A stretch of DNA of 64,000 bases from JBFFZF01 sp050732695 (lineage in GTDB: Bacteria; Gemmatimonadota; Gemmatimonadetes; Longimicrobiales; RSA9), in the NCBI GenBank assembly GCA_050732695.1, contig JBOHRL010000001.1, positions 1-64,000 of the forward strand, written 5' to 3'. Below the pieces are notes generated by a model. It saw nothing but the letters and a program-made list of their open reading frames with translations, searched no databases and had not been told where the DNA came from. Both the position numbers and the translations under genes were made by a program. This document shows positions 33,638-42,718 of the stretch, one piece after another. Position 1 is the first letter of the stretch. Each line of letters opens with the position of its first letter.

Positions 33638-34900
33638 TCAGGCGTAGATGCCGCGCATCCGATGCACCGCAGCGACCCGGTCGATGGCGAGCATGTACGC
33701 GGCGGTCCGCAGATTCACGTTGTGGGTTCGCGAGTAGCGGAGCACGCCGTCGAAGGCCTGCATCATGACATCGCGCAGCCGCTCGTTCACGACTTCTTCG
33801 CTCCAATAATAGCCCCCGCGGTTCTGCACCCATTCGAAGTAACTTACTGTTACACCACCCGCGTTCGCGAGGATGTCGGGGATGACGAAGATGCCCTTCT
33901 CTTCGAGGATCGCGTCGGCGCGAGCCGTGATCGGGCCGTTGGCGCCCTCGGCAATCACTCTGGCCTTGATGTTGGCGGCGTTGCGGCGAGTGATGACGTT
34001 CTCGAGTGCGGCCGGGACGAGGACATCGGTCTCCATCTCGAGGATCTGCTCGTTGCTGCATGGCTCCCCGGCGGGGTAGCCCTCGAGGAATCGGTTCTGC
34101 CGGATGTATTCGACGGCTTCGTTGACGTAGATCCCGTTCGGATTGTAGATCGCGCCCGACTTGTCCGAGATCCCGACGATGGTCATTCCCTCTTCGGCGA
34201 GCAGCTTGGCGGCGATGGAACCTACGTTGCCGAAGCCCTGCACGACCACTTTGCCGCCGGATAACGGGATGCCGAGTTCGCGCAGCGCCTCACGCACCAC
34301 GATCATGACGCCTCGCCCGGTCGCTTCCTTCCGGCCGCGCGAGCCACCGAGCGCCACTGGCTTGCCCGTCACAACAGCGGTCACGGTATGTCGCTTGTGC
34401 ATGGAATAGGTGTCCATGATCCACGCCATGACCTGTTCATTGGTGTTCACGTCGGGAGCGGGTACGTCACTTTCGGGGCCGAGGATTTCGAGGATGGAAG
34501 CCGTGTACCGGCGCGTGAGTCGTTCCAGCTCTCCGGTCGAGAGCCGGTACGGCTCACATACGACACCGCCTTTCGCACCGCCGAACGGGATGTCGACGAC
34601 AGCGCATTTCCAGGTCATCCACGCGGCGAGGGCGGTGACTTCATCGAGCGTGACGCCCATATCGAAGCGGATGCCGCCCTTCGCCGGGCCGCGCGACGTG
34701 TTGTACAGCACGCGGTAGCCGGTGAAGACCTCGACTTCGCCGTTGTCCATATAGACGGGAATCGAAGTGATGATCTGCTTCTCGGGGTTGCGCAGGATGC
34801 GATAAATGCCTGGATCGAGCGCCAGCAGTTCGGCGGCTCGATCGAACCGCTCCATCATGCCTTCGAATGGATTGTCCTCGCTGAGCGCGGGGTCTGTCAT
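33638..34900 (-). CDS. gdhA: Glutamate dehydrogenase (Glu/Leu/Phe/Val family)
   Basis: NAD(P)-linked oxidative deamination of glutamate or the reverse. The 420 residues have the substrate domain with RGPAKGGIRFD and DIPFGGAKGGVVCEP (catalytic lysines), GRKEATGRGVMIVV, and a Rossmann domain with VVVQGFGNVGS. Length and motifs fit the hexameric bacterial/archaeal type. The ATG at 34900 lies 11 bases after nadB, and rlmH begins at its stop. Cofactor preference cannot be told safely from the sequence. Confidence 0.95.
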   Translation of the reverse strand: MTDPALSEDNPFEGMMERFDRAAELLALDPGIYRILRNPEKQIITSIPVYMDNGEVEVFTGYRVLYNTSRGPAKGGIRFDMGVTLDEVTALAAWMTWKCAVVDIPFGGAKGGVVCEPYRLSTGELERLTRRYTASILEILGPESDVPAPDVNTNEQVMAWIMDTYSMHKRHTVTAVVTGKPVALGGSRGRKEATGRGVMIVVREALRELGIPLSGGKVVVQGFGNVGSIAAKLLAEEGMTIVGISDKSGAIYNPNGIYVNEAVEYIRQNRFLEGYPAGEPCSNEQILEMETDVLVPAALENVITRRNAANIKARVIAEGANGPITARADAILEEKGIFVIPDILANAGGVTVSYFEWVQNRGGYYWSEEVVNERLRDVMMQAFDGVLRYSRTHNVNLRTAAYMLAIDRVAAVHRMRGIYA

Positions 34901-34911
34901 GCGCGGCGTCG

Positions 34912-36642
34912 TCACGGCGTGGGCGACTCCCATCGGTTCAAGGCCTCTTCCGGATCCGCTCCGCCGACCATCGTGTCGCGGAGGAACCGTTCGTTGTTCT
35001 TGTGAGGGTGATCGATCGTGTAGTGCAGTCCGCGACTCTCGCATCGGCGCCGGGCACAGGCGACGACGAGACTCGCGGTATGAACGAGGTTGAGAAACTC
35101 GATCGTTTCCAGGTTCAGTGCATTGCGCGCGCCGGCCGCTGCCAGCGCGCGCATCTCTGCCAGGGTGGCTGCCGCGCCGCGCATGCGGGTCATGCTGCGC
35201 ACGATTCCCACCTCGTCCCACATCAGCCGGCGCAGTCCGTCGCGGCCGCCTGTGCCGGTCTTCGCTTCGGGCGTTGCGCCGGATGGCGAGGCGAGCGGCT
35301 TCATACCCGCGGCGGGCCCTGCAAGGGCCGAGCGGGCTTGTGCGGACCCGGCATCCGCGAGTTCCGCGACCAGCCGCCGGGCCGCGCGATGACTGTATAC
35401 TACGGCTTCCAGCAACGAGTTGGATGCTAGGCGATTGGCCCCATGAACGCCAGTACAGGCGACTTCGCCCGCTGCGAACAGGCCGGGAATCGAGGTGCGC
35501 GCTTCACCGTCCGTGAGGATTCCTCCGCACGCATAGTGAGCCGCCGGCACGACCGGCAAAGGCTCGCCGGGCAGAGAGAACCCCCGCCGGCGGCACTCGG
35601 CCAGGATCCCTGGGAACCTCGTCTCGAGGACGCGCGGCTGGATCGGTGAAAGATCGAGCCAGACGTGCGCCGCGCCGGTTTCCTTGATGACGATGTCGAT
35701 CGTGCGCGCGACCACATCGCGCGGAGCGAGCGAGCCCAGTGCGTGCACTCCTTCCATGAGCGGTTCGCCCCCGGGCGTCCGCAGAATCGCGCCCTCGCCC
35801 CGGACCGCTTCGGAGATCAGAAACGCCCGATCCCCGGCCGGATGCAGGGCGGTCGGGTGGAACTGCACGAACTCGAGGTTGGCCAGAGCAGCCCCGGCCC
35901 GGTACGCCATGGCGAGGCCATCGCCGGTCGCGATGTCGGGGTTTGTCGTATGCAGGTAGACCTGACCGAAACCGCCGGTCGCAAGAAAAACGACGGCTGC
36001 ATCGATCTCGACGATCGCGTTGTTGACGTGATCGAGAGCGATGAGACCGGTGCAACGGCGCCGTGCGCTGGTTGCCTCGAGACCGGTGCGCAGATCGATC
36101 GCGATGTGATCTTCGAGCAAGCGCACGTTCGGGCGAACCGCGAGCGCCTGAAGCAGTGCGCGTTCGATCTCCTGGCCGGTCAGATCACCCGCATGGAGGA
36201 TGCGTCGGCGCGAGTGTCCGCCTTCGCGTCCCAGCGAGAGGGTTTCACCCGAACGAGTGAAACGCACGCCCCACTCCTGCAACGCGCGAACGCGGCCGGG
36301 TCCTTCGCGCACAAGATCGAGGACGGCGCGCCGATGACACAGGCCCGCGCCAGCGACGAGAGTGTCGCGCGCATGCAGGTACGGCGAATCCGCGCCATCC
36401 ACCACGGCCGCGATCCCGCCTTGCGCATAGTTCGTGTTCGAATCCGCACGCCGTTTCTTGGTCACCACGACAACCGATGCAATTTCGCTTGCATCGAGGG
36501 CGAAGCTCAGCCCGGCAATTCCGCTTCCGACGACGACGATTTCCGCTGCGATGTGGTTTCGTCTCGCGGCTTCCGGCTTCGCGGGGCTTGCGGCCGACGT
36601 GTGACTTCGATCCACCTTTCGTCGCCGGTGCCACGCATTCAT
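34912..36642 (-). CDS. nadB: L-aspartate oxidase NadB
   Basis: FAD enzyme that oxidises L-aspartate to iminoaspartate, the first step of de novo NAD synthesis with NadA. The 576 residues include the FAD motif VVVGSGIAGLSFALDA, NYAQGGIAAVV, FLISEAVRGEGAIL, the active-site HYACGGILTD, FAAGEVACTGVHGANRLASN and a C-terminal helical domain. The ATG at 36642 overlaps the lpxK stop by four bases. A non-coding frame continues upstream. nadA and nadC are not in the window. Confidence 0.95.
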   Translation of the reverse strand: MNAWHRRRKVDRSHTSAASPAKPEAARRNHIAAEIVVVGSGIAGLSFALDASEIASVVVVTKKRRADSNTNYAQGGIAAVVDGADSPYLHARDTLVAGAGLCHRRAVLDLVREGPGRVRALQEWGVRFTRSGETLSLGREGGHSRRRILHAGDLTGQEIERALLQALAVRPNVRLLEDHIAIDLRTGLEATSARRRCTGLIALDHVNNAIVEIDAAVVFLATGGFGQVYLHTTNPDIATGDGLAMAYRAGAALANLEFVQFHPTALHPAGDRAFLISEAVRGEGAILRTPGGEPLMEGVHALGSLAPRDVVARTIDIVIKETGAAHVWLDLSPIQPRVLETRFPGILAECRRRGFSLPGEPLPVVPAAHYACGGILTDGEARTSIPGLFAAGEVACTGVHGANRLASNSLLEAVVYSHRAARRLVAELADAGSAQARSALAGPAAGMKPLASPSGATPEAKTGTGGRDGLRRLMWDEVGIVRSMTRMRGAAATLAEMRALAAAGARNALNLETIEFLNLVHTASLVVACARRRCESRGLHYTIDHPHKNNERFLRDTMVGGADPEEALNRWESPTP

Positions 36643-37682
36643 GGGACGATCCTGTCGATCATCTGCATCAACTCGGTCATCCCGCTTTCGATTTCCACCG
36701 TCTGCTCGAGAACCCAGACATCGGCCGCACCCTCGAGTCGAGCCAGCTTCACCGCGTCTTTCGCGGTCGTGACAATCGGGCGGCCTCGTGCAATCGACTG
36801 CATCCGCCGCACATCGTCGACCGTGAAACGGTGGTGATCGGGAAACGCGAGCAGTTCGTCCACGCGCGCGCCAGCGACCGCGCTGTTCTCGACGAAGAGT
36901 TCGGGCCTCGCGATCCCCGTCACGGCGAGCGCCGGGTCCGCCGGCGGCGGCGAGACCTCTCCAGCGCGGCTCCACCGGATTGGCCGAATCCATGCAATCG
37001 CAACGGGACATGTTCGAAGTCGGAGTCGAAGCTGGGCAGCGATCCTCGCAGCGGTTTCGTGATTGGCCGTGCGGCGAGTCACGACAATGAGACCGGCCCG
37101 GCGCAGCGCGGACGCCGGCTCGCGCCATGGTCCGATCGGCAGGAGTCGCCAGCGCGTTGCCCAGTCCTCCGCAGCCACCAGGACGATCTCCACATCACGC
37201 GCCAGGCGCCGGTGTTGAAAGCCGTCATCGAGCACTGCGATGCGCGCGCCGGCTGCGGCGGCCGCACGCACCGAGGCAACGCGGTCGCGCTGCGCGAAGA
37301 CGGGGACGCTCGGATGCCAGCGCTGGTGCAGGGCAGGTTCGTCGCTCGAGTATCCGCCGTGAAGCAGCGCCGGCCGAGCGCCGCGGCGTTCGAGTGCGTT
37401 CACCAGCCAGCCAGCAAATGGGGTCTTGCCCGTGCCGCCTGCACTGATGTTACCGACGCTCACCACCGGCAGTTGTCCGCGTTCGACGGTGAGAATACCG
37501 CGATCGTACCCCGCGTTGCGCGCTGCAATCACGGCACGATACGCCAGTTGTGCCGGGTACATGAGAACGCGCAACGCGATGCCTGCCAGACCGAAGTCGC
37601 CCTGCCACCAGCGGGTGACAAACGAGGGCCAGCCGCCGCCCGCCCTCGATACACGAATCGCTTCATGCTCCGACATCGGCAT
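36639..37682 (-). CDS. lpxK: Tetraacyldisaccharide 4'-kinase LpxK
   Basis: Inner-membrane-bound kinase that phosphorylates the 4' position of lipid A disaccharide to give lipid IVA. The 347 residues have the P-loop region VGNISAGGTGKTP and the family motif LDDGFQHRRLARD, with an N-terminal hydrophobic helix region. The start (37682, or the Met two codons later) overlaps the end of the DUF374 acyltransferase gene by 20 bases. nadB follows with a four-base overlap. Confidence 0.95.
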   Translation of the reverse strand: MPMSEHEAIRVSRAGGGWPSFVTRWWQGDFGLAGIALRVLMYPAQLAYRAVIAARNAGYDRGILTVERGQLPVVSVGNISAGGTGKTPFAGWLVNALERRGARPALLHGGYSSDEPALHQRWHPSVPVFAQRDRVASVRAAAAAGARIAVLDDGFQHRRLARDVEIVLVAAEDWATRWRLLPIGPWREPASALRRAGLIVVTRRTANHETAARIAAQLRLRLRTCPVAIAWIRPIRWSRAGEVSPPPADPALAVTGIARPELFVENSAVAGARVDELLAFPDHHRFTVDDVRRMQSIARGRPIVTTAKDAVKLARLEGAADVWVLEQTVEIESGMTELMQMIDRIVP

Positions 37683-38361
37683 CGGCCTGCGCGGTCACGC
37701 GCGTGAGTGCCTTCTCCGTTTCCACCGAGATGCGCTCGAGGCCTGCGGCATCCGTGTCACGCGGGATCTCGAATGGTTCGTCGTAGCGGATCATTATGCG
37801 CGCGAATGGCCGGGGCACAAGGAATCGGTCCCACTTGCCGAACGACCACGTTCGATCGATGCCGGCCGCCACCGGCAGGACCGGCGTTCCCGTCATCTGT
37901 GCGGCGAGCAAGGCGCCCGGCTTCATTCGTTGAAATGGACCGCGCGGGCCATCCGGCGTGATGGCGAGGGACCGACCCGCGCGAAGATGGCGGATCAGCT
38001 CGCGCAGACCTGTACTCCCGCCGCGGCTGCTCGAACCGCGCACGATGCCGTAGTTCCAGCCCTCGACAATGCGTGCGATGTACTCGCCATCCGCGGACTG
38101 ACTGATCATGGTCACGTAGTGTCGGCCGCGATGGTAGTGTGCGAGCGGCAATAATCGCCCGTGCCAGAGCAGGAACAGGATCGGCCGGTTTTCGCGCATC
38201 CGTTGCGCCACCCATGCGCCGTTGCATTCCTGATAGCGGACCGTGGCGAAAAGGGTATCGAGCAGCGCCCGTCCCACCATGCCGGCGGCGCGGTGCCGGA
38301 GCGCGGCGCTCCTGGCCGTCGCGCCAGCATCCCGGCCGGCGCTCGCATCAGGATCACTCAC
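37663..38361 (-). CDS. DUF374 lysophospholipid acyltransferase-like protein
   Basis: A 232-residue acyltransferase of the DUF374 family. The segment ILFLLWHGRLLPLAHYHRG takes the place of the HX4D region; AITPDGPRGPFQRMKPG follows. Its place between lpxB and lpxK suggests that it adds a secondary acyl chain to a lipid A precursor, like LpxL/LpxM, in a phylum where classical LpxL genes are often missing. This role is inferred from position. The start is GTG at 38361. Confidence 0.85.
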   Translation of the reverse strand: MSDPDASAGRDAGATARSAALRHRAAGMVGRALLDTLFATVRYQECNGAWVAQRMRENRPILFLLWHGRLLPLAHYHRGRHYVTMISQSADGEYIARIVEGWNYGIVRGSSSRGGSTGLRELIRHLRAGRSLAITPDGPRGPFQRMKPGALLAAQMTGTPVLPVAAGIDRTWSFGKWDRFLVPRPFARIMIRYDEPFEIPRDTDAAGLERISVETEKALTRVTAQADADVGA

Positions 38362-38400
38362 GGCGAGTTCCGCATGGCCGATGGTCCCGCCTCACTCGTG

Positions 38401-39537
38401 TCACGACGCGAGCAACTCGACCGCAAGGTCTGCCACGCGCTCTGCAACCGTACCGTGTCCGTTCGACGGCTGGAGCGATGCGCGCACTCGCAATAGTCCG
38501 TCGATCACGCGCGTCCGCTCCGGTCCGTCATCGAGCAACGCGAGTAGCCGGCCGGCCAGTGCATCCGGTGTCGCATCGTCCTGGAGCACTTCCGGAACGA
38601 GCCGTTCCCCGGCAACAAGGTTGACAAGTGCAACGTGATCGACTTTCACCAGCCGTTTCGCGACCGCAAACGTGAGCGCGCTGGTTCGATACGTCACGAC
38701 CATCGGCGTGCGTGTGAGCGCGGCCTGCAACGTCGACGTGCCTGACTTGACGAGGGCGATGCTCGCGTGCTGGAGCAGCCCCCAGCCATCGTTGGTGTGC
38801 AGCATTCCCGGCGCACCGAACGCCGCAGCGGGAATCGCGCTTCCTGTAGCGATCACTGCCTGCACGCCATCTCGTTGCGCCGCCACTCGTGCCGCAGTCC
38901 GGGAGAAGAGCGTGAGATGACGCTCGATCTCCTGAATTCGCGATCCCGGAAACAGTGCGAGAATCGGCCGTTCGGGATCGAGCCCGTTCGTCGAGCAGAA
39001 TGCCGTCCGTGGCACGGCCGCGGGTTCGGCATCGAGCAACGGGTGCCCCACGAACGTCGCTGATCCGCCCGCCTCGTCGAAGAGCGGTTGCTCGAAAGGA
39101 AGTATGACGGCGAGCCGGTCCGCAGCCGCGACGAGTTTCGCGATCCGGCTGCGGTGCCACGCCCAGACCTGTGGAACGATGTAGTACAGAACGCGCGTTC
39201 GAGCCTGTCGCGCGCTGCGTGCGAGGCGAAGATTGAAGCCCGGATAGTCGATGGGGATCACCAGGTCGGGCCGTTCGCGTGCGAGTTGTTTGCGTACGCG
39301 CTTCCAGAGCTGCACGAAGAACGGCAACCTTCCGGCGACTTCGGCGAAACCCATGACGGCGAGGTCGTCGAGATCGGCGAGCAGCTCGACGCCGGCCTCG
39401 CGCATGAGAGGTCCGCCCAGTCCCCAGAGCCGGGCGTGCGGGAAGCGGCGCAGCAGTGCGCGCGCGAGACCCGCCCCATGAAGGTCGCCGGACGGCTCGC
39501 CCGCCGCGAGCAGAATATTCGGACTGGCGCCACTCAA
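38401..39537 (-). CDS. lpxB: Lipid-A-disaccharide synthase LpxB
   Basis: GT19 glycosyltransferase that joins UDP-diacylglucosamine and lipid X. The product of 378 residues (from TTG at 39537) has NILLAAGEPSGDLHGAGLA at the start, MGFAEVAGRLPFF, YIVPQVWAWHRSRI, LALFPGSRIQEIERHL and SGTSTLQAALTRTPMVV. The TTG overlaps the TGA of the 44-residue membrane peptide (TTGA) and gives the usual family length. A GTG at 39600 would add 21 residues that do not resemble LpxB. Confidence 0.94.
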   Translation of the reverse strand: MSGASPNILLAAGEPSGDLHGAGLARALLRRFPHARLWGLGGPLMREAGVELLADLDDLAVMGFAEVAGRLPFFVQLWKRVRKQLARERPDLVIPIDYPGFNLRLARSARQARTRVLYYIVPQVWAWHRSRIAKLVAAADRLAVILPFEQPLFDEAGGSATFVGHPLLDAEPAAVPRTAFCSTNGLDPERPILALFPGSRIQEIERHLTLFSRTAARVAAQRDGVQAVIATGSAIPAAAFGAPGMLHTNDGWGLLQHASIALVKSGTSTLQAALTRTPMVVTYRTSALTFAVAKRLVKVDHVALVNLVAGERLVPEVLQDDATPDALAGRLLALLDDGPERTRVIDGLLRVRASLQPSNGHGTVAERVADLAVELLAS

Positions 39538-39668
39538 CTCAGTCGGCTGAGATACCAGATCATCAGGCCGACGAGCAGCAGACTGGCCAGCAGCTTCCAC
39601 AGCGGCGGCGGCCCTACGGGGCCGGGTCCGCCGAGGCGCCGGTCACGCGAAACTCCGATGAGCGACAT
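39534..39668 (-). CDS. 44-residue single-helix membrane peptide upstream of lpxB
   Basis: A short frame from ATG 39668 to TGA 39534, easy to miss. It encodes a basic, Gly/Pro-rich N-terminus (about 1-22, with DRRLGGPGPVGPPP) and one membrane helix (about 24-40: LWKLLASLLLVGLMIWYL), ending SRLS. CGAGG stands three bases before the ATG. The start lies within the end of the Gfo/Idh gene and its TGA overlaps the lpxB TTG. This double overlap and the clear positive-inside helix argue that it is translated. Function unknown; it may anchor or regulate LpxB or the neighbouring acyltransferase at the membrane. Confidence 0.6.
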   Translation of the reverse strand: MSLIGVSRDRRLGGPGPVGPPPLWKLLASLLLVGLMIWYLSRLS

Positions 39669-40626
39669 TGGCCTCGATGCGGTTTACGATTTCGAGTGCA
39701 ACGGCCAGAGCACGGCGGCCGTCGTCCCCGCTCACGGCAACCGGACCCTGTCCTTCAACCGCTGCTACGAAACTGTCCAATTCCGCGTGCAGCGCGTCCG
39801 TTCCATCGCCGCGCAGTGAGATTCGCTCGATCACGTCCTCGAGCCGCGCCCCGCCGAGCGGCATGCCCGGTTCGATCGCAGGCCCGCGCAGACGCAGAAA
39901 CTCGCCCGTGCCTGCGGCCAGATCGAGACTCATGTAGCCCGAGCGCTGGAAGAAACGGATCTTGCGCATGCGCTCGAGCGAGACCCGGCTTGCCGTCAGG
40001 TTGGCGACGCCTCCGCCTTCGAACTCGAGTCGCGCATTCGCGATGTCGGGACTCGCCGTCAGAACCGGCACGCCCACTGCCGCCACCGTCAACACATCGC
40101 GCTTCATGAGACTCAGGACCAGATCGAGGTCGTGAATCATCAGATCGAGCACGACGGCGACGTCGGTCCCGCGCGGCCCGAATGGCGCAAGCCGGTGGCT
40201 CTCCACGAACAGGGGCAATTCGAGATACGGCTCACATGCCCGCAACACGCTGTTGAACCGCTCGACGTGGCCGATCTGAACGATGGCGCCGTTCTCCGAA
40301 GCGTTCGCAAGGATGCGGTCCGCGGCCTCGAGCGATCCCGCAATCGGCTTCTCGATGAACACGTGGATGCCGCGGTCGAGGGCCTCGCATGCGACGCCTT
40401 CGTGCGCCTCCGTCGGAACCGCGACGATGATCGCCTGCACCCGATCCAGAAGTGCTTCGAGCGATGGCGCAGCAGCTACGCCCAGCTCACCGGCGACGTG
40501 GGCCAGACGATCCCCCCGCGTATCGTGGATGCCCTGCAACGACACACCGGGCATGGCCGCGAGCAGGCGAGCGTGATGAAACCCGAGACTGCCCACGCCG
40601 ACCACGCCGATGCGCAAGCCGCTCAT
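39643..40626 (-). CDS. Gfo/Idh/MocA oxidoreductase in the gnnA position (between lpxA and lpxB)
   Basis: NAD(P)-dependent oxidoreductase of 327 residues: Rossmann motif VVGVGSLGFHHARLL (8-22), the EKP motif (92-94) and the D161...HDLD region (161-168) typical of the family's catalytic site. In Acidithiobacillus the gene between lpxA and lpxB is gnnA, which oxidises UDP-GlcNAc at C3 so that GnnB can make a 3-amino sugar and lipid A can carry amide-linked chains. The same position here suggests the same role, but no gnnB-type aminotransferase is present in the window. It overlaps lpxA by four bases. Confidence 0.8.
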   Translation of the reverse strand: MSGLRIGVVGVGSLGFHHARLLAAMPGVSLQGIHDTRGDRLAHVAGELGVAAAPSLEALLDRVQAIIVAVPTEAHEGVACEALDRGIHVFIEKPIAGSLEAADRILANASENGAIVQIGHVERFNSVLRACEPYLELPLFVESHRLAPFGPRGTDVAVVLDLMIHDLDLVLSLMKRDVLTVAAVGVPVLTASPDIANARLEFEGGGVANLTASRVSLERMRKIRFFQRSGYMSLDLAAGTGEFLRLRGPAIEPGMPLGGARLEDVIERISLRGDGTDALHAELDSFVAAVEGQGPVAVSGDDGRRALAVALEIVNRIEANVAHRSFA

Positions 40627-41438
40627 CGCTGCACCGTGATGCCACGCTCGCTCTCCTCGATGAAATCGAGGAAAAGCGCGACTTCGGGCGAAGGCTCGAC
40701 CTGCGCGCGCGCGGCGGCGAGGGCCTGGCTCACATTCAGCTCCGACTGGAACACCAGACGGTACACCTGCCGCAGCTCGCGGCGTACTTCGTAAGCGAAG
40801 CCTCGCCGTTGCAATCCCACCGAATTCAGTCCGTACAGCGATGCCGGGTTGCCGGCCGCCTTCACATAGGGCGGTACATCCTTTCGCAGGGCCGAGGCAC
40901 CACCCACGATCGCGTGCTGGCCGATGCGCACGAACTGGTGGATCGCCGTGAGACCACCGACGACAGCCCACTCATCAATGCGCACGTGGCCGGCCATCTC
41001 GACGGCGTTCGCGATGACAACGCGGTCGCCAATGACACAATCGTGTGCAACGTGCGAGTACGCCATCAACAGGCAATCACTGCCCACGCTTGTGACGCCG
41101 CCATCGCCCGTTCCGCGATTCAACGTCGCGCATTCGCGGATCACGGTGCGGGACCCGATCATCAGTCGAGTCGGCTCGCCGGCATACTTGAGATCCTGCG
41201 GATCTCCGCCGACAACAGCACCAGCGTGCAGGTGGCAACCGTCGCCGATCGTGGTATCGCGTTCGACGACGACGTGCGGACCCAGCTGCGTTCCGGAGCC
41301 GATCGTCACGTTCGGACCGATGACGCAATAGGGTCCGATGCCGACGTCCGCGCCGAGTTCCGAACTCGCGTCAATGATCGCGGTCGGGTGCACGCGGGCC
41401 GCGATCGATCGGATCGGGTCAGCCACCGTCTGTTTCAA
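40623..41438 (-). CDS. lpxA: UDP-N-acetylglucosamine acyltransferase LpxA
   Basis: First enzyme of lipid A synthesis, transferring a hydroxyacyl chain from ACP to UDP-GlcNAc or its 3-amino analogue. About 271 residues, mainly a left-handed beta-helix of hexapeptide repeats (from VHPTAIIDASSELG on), with the catalytic-His region YSHVAHDCVIGD, RGTGDGGVTSVG and a C-terminal helical part with NSVGLQRRGF. The start is uncertain: TTG at 41438 overlaps the stop of lpxC-fabZ (TTGA); GTG at 41426 is the alternative. Confidence 0.95.
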   Translation of the reverse strand: MKQTVADPIRSIAARVHPTAIIDASSELGADVGIGPYCVIGPNVTIGSGTQLGPHVVVERDTTIGDGCHLHAGAVVGGDPQDLKYAGEPTRLMIGSRTVIRECATLNRGTGDGGVTSVGSDCLLMAYSHVAHDCVIGDRVVIANAVEMAGHVRIDEWAVVGGLTAIHQFVRIGQHAIVGGASALRKDVPPYVKAAGNPASLYGLNSVGLQRRGFAYEVRRELRQVYRLVFQSELNVSQALAAARAQVEPSPEVALFLDFIEESERGITVQR

Positions 41439-42718
41439 CGGTCCACGATCCGCGCCATCATCTCCGCCTCGGCGACGACCATACCATCGACGTACCCCAC
41501 GCCGCGCATCCGGCACACGTGCCTGCGGAACTGAAGCATCTCGAGTTCGAACCGAAGCTGGTCGCCCGGCGTCACCGGCCGCCGGAACTTGACGTTGTCG
41601 AGCGACATCACATAGACGACCTTTTCGCCCGGATTCTCGACCGCATCCATGAGCAGCAGACCGCCTGCCTGCATCATGGCTTCGATGATGAGAACGCCCG
41701 GCATGACCGGGTGCCCCGGAAAGTGACCCTGGAAGAAGGGCTCGTTCATCGTCACGTTCTTGATGCCGACGATGCGTTTGCCCTGCTCGAAGTCGACAAT
41801 TCGATCGATCAGCAGCATCGGATAACGGTGTGGCAGGTGCTGCATGATGCGCTGGATGTCGACAATGGGCACCTGCGCGGCGCCGCGCGCGGCAACAACC
41901 AGTTGGCGGGCCAGTTCGACATTGCCCGCGTGGCTCGGCCGGTCCGCGACGATATGACCGCGGACTCGCCGGCCGAGTAGCGCGAGATCGCCTACGATGT
42001 CGCCGATCTTATGGCGCACGAACTCGTCCGGAAAGCGCAATGTCCCCGAGGCAAGGCCCTGATCGTCGAGGATCACAGCATTATCGAGTGTTACACCTTT
42101 CGCAAGGCCTCGCGCACGAAGCGCGTCCGCCTCACGCAGGAAGCCGAACGTGCGCGCGTTCGCGATCTCGCTGTCGAACGCCGCGCCATCAACGCGAAAC
42201 GATCCGAACTGCCGCCGCACGAGCGGGTGATCGAACTCGATGGTAGCGGAGATGCGATAGCCGGCACCTGGCGTCGCCACGTAGGACGCACCACCCGTCG
42301 CCGCTGCGGAGACCGGCCCGGCAACAACCAGTTCGCGTGCCGGCTTTTCCTGACCGACAACCGCTGCCGCGTGCAGCGCATCGAGGAAAGGACGGAAGCT
42401 GCCATCGAGGATGGGGATCTCGGGACCGTCCACCTCGATCGCAAGATTATCGATTTCGAGCGCAGCGACGGCGGCCATCAGATGCTCGACCGTGTGCACG
42501 CGAGCCTCCCCCGCGCCAAGCGTCGTACCGCGATCCGTCGACACCACGTGATCGATTGACGCCGGAATCTCCGGGGTTCCAACGACGTCCACACGACGGA
42601 ACAGGATGCCCGCACCGGGCGGCGCCGGACGGAATACGATGGTAACCGTCTGTCCGGTATGGAGGCCCACACCGTCGATGCGCTGCTCCGCACCGATCGA
42701 TTGCTGATTTGCGCTCAT
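41435..42718 (-). CDS. lpxC-fabZ: Bifunctional LpxC-FabZ fusion
   Basis: A 427-residue fusion. Residues 1-~278 are UDP-3-O-acyl-GlcNAc deacetylase LpxC, the committed step of lipid A synthesis: zinc ligands H79 (HTVEHL), H236 and D240 (HKIGD), and H263 in RPSHAGN. Residues ~285-427 are the 3-hydroxyacyl-ACP dehydratase FabZ with catalytic H332 (GHFPGHPVMPG) and E346 (LIIEAMM). The fusion is known from Bacteroidetes, Chlorobi and relatives. It puts the use of hydroxyacyl-ACP for LPS and its diversion into fatty acids in one chain. It overlaps lpxD and lpxA by four bases or fewer. Confidence 0.96.
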   Translation of the reverse strand: MSANQQSIGAEQRIDGVGLHTGQTVTIVFRPAPPGAGILFRRVDVVGTPEIPASIDHVVSTDRGTTLGAGEARVHTVEHLMAAVAALEIDNLAIEVDGPEIPILDGSFRPFLDALHAAAVVGQEKPARELVVAGPVSAAATGGASYVATPGAGYRISATIEFDHPLVRRQFGSFRVDGAAFDSEIANARTFGFLREADALRARGLAKGVTLDNAVILDDQGLASGTLRFPDEFVRHKIGDIVGDLALLGRRVRGHIVADRPSHAGNVELARQLVVAARGAAQVPIVDIQRIMQHLPHRYPMLLIDRIVDFEQGKRIVGIKNVTMNEPFFQGHFPGHPVMPGVLIIEAMMQAGGLLLMDAVENPGEKVVYVMSLDNVKFRRPVTPGDQLRFELEMLQFRRHVCRMRGVGYVDGMVVAEAEMMARIVDR

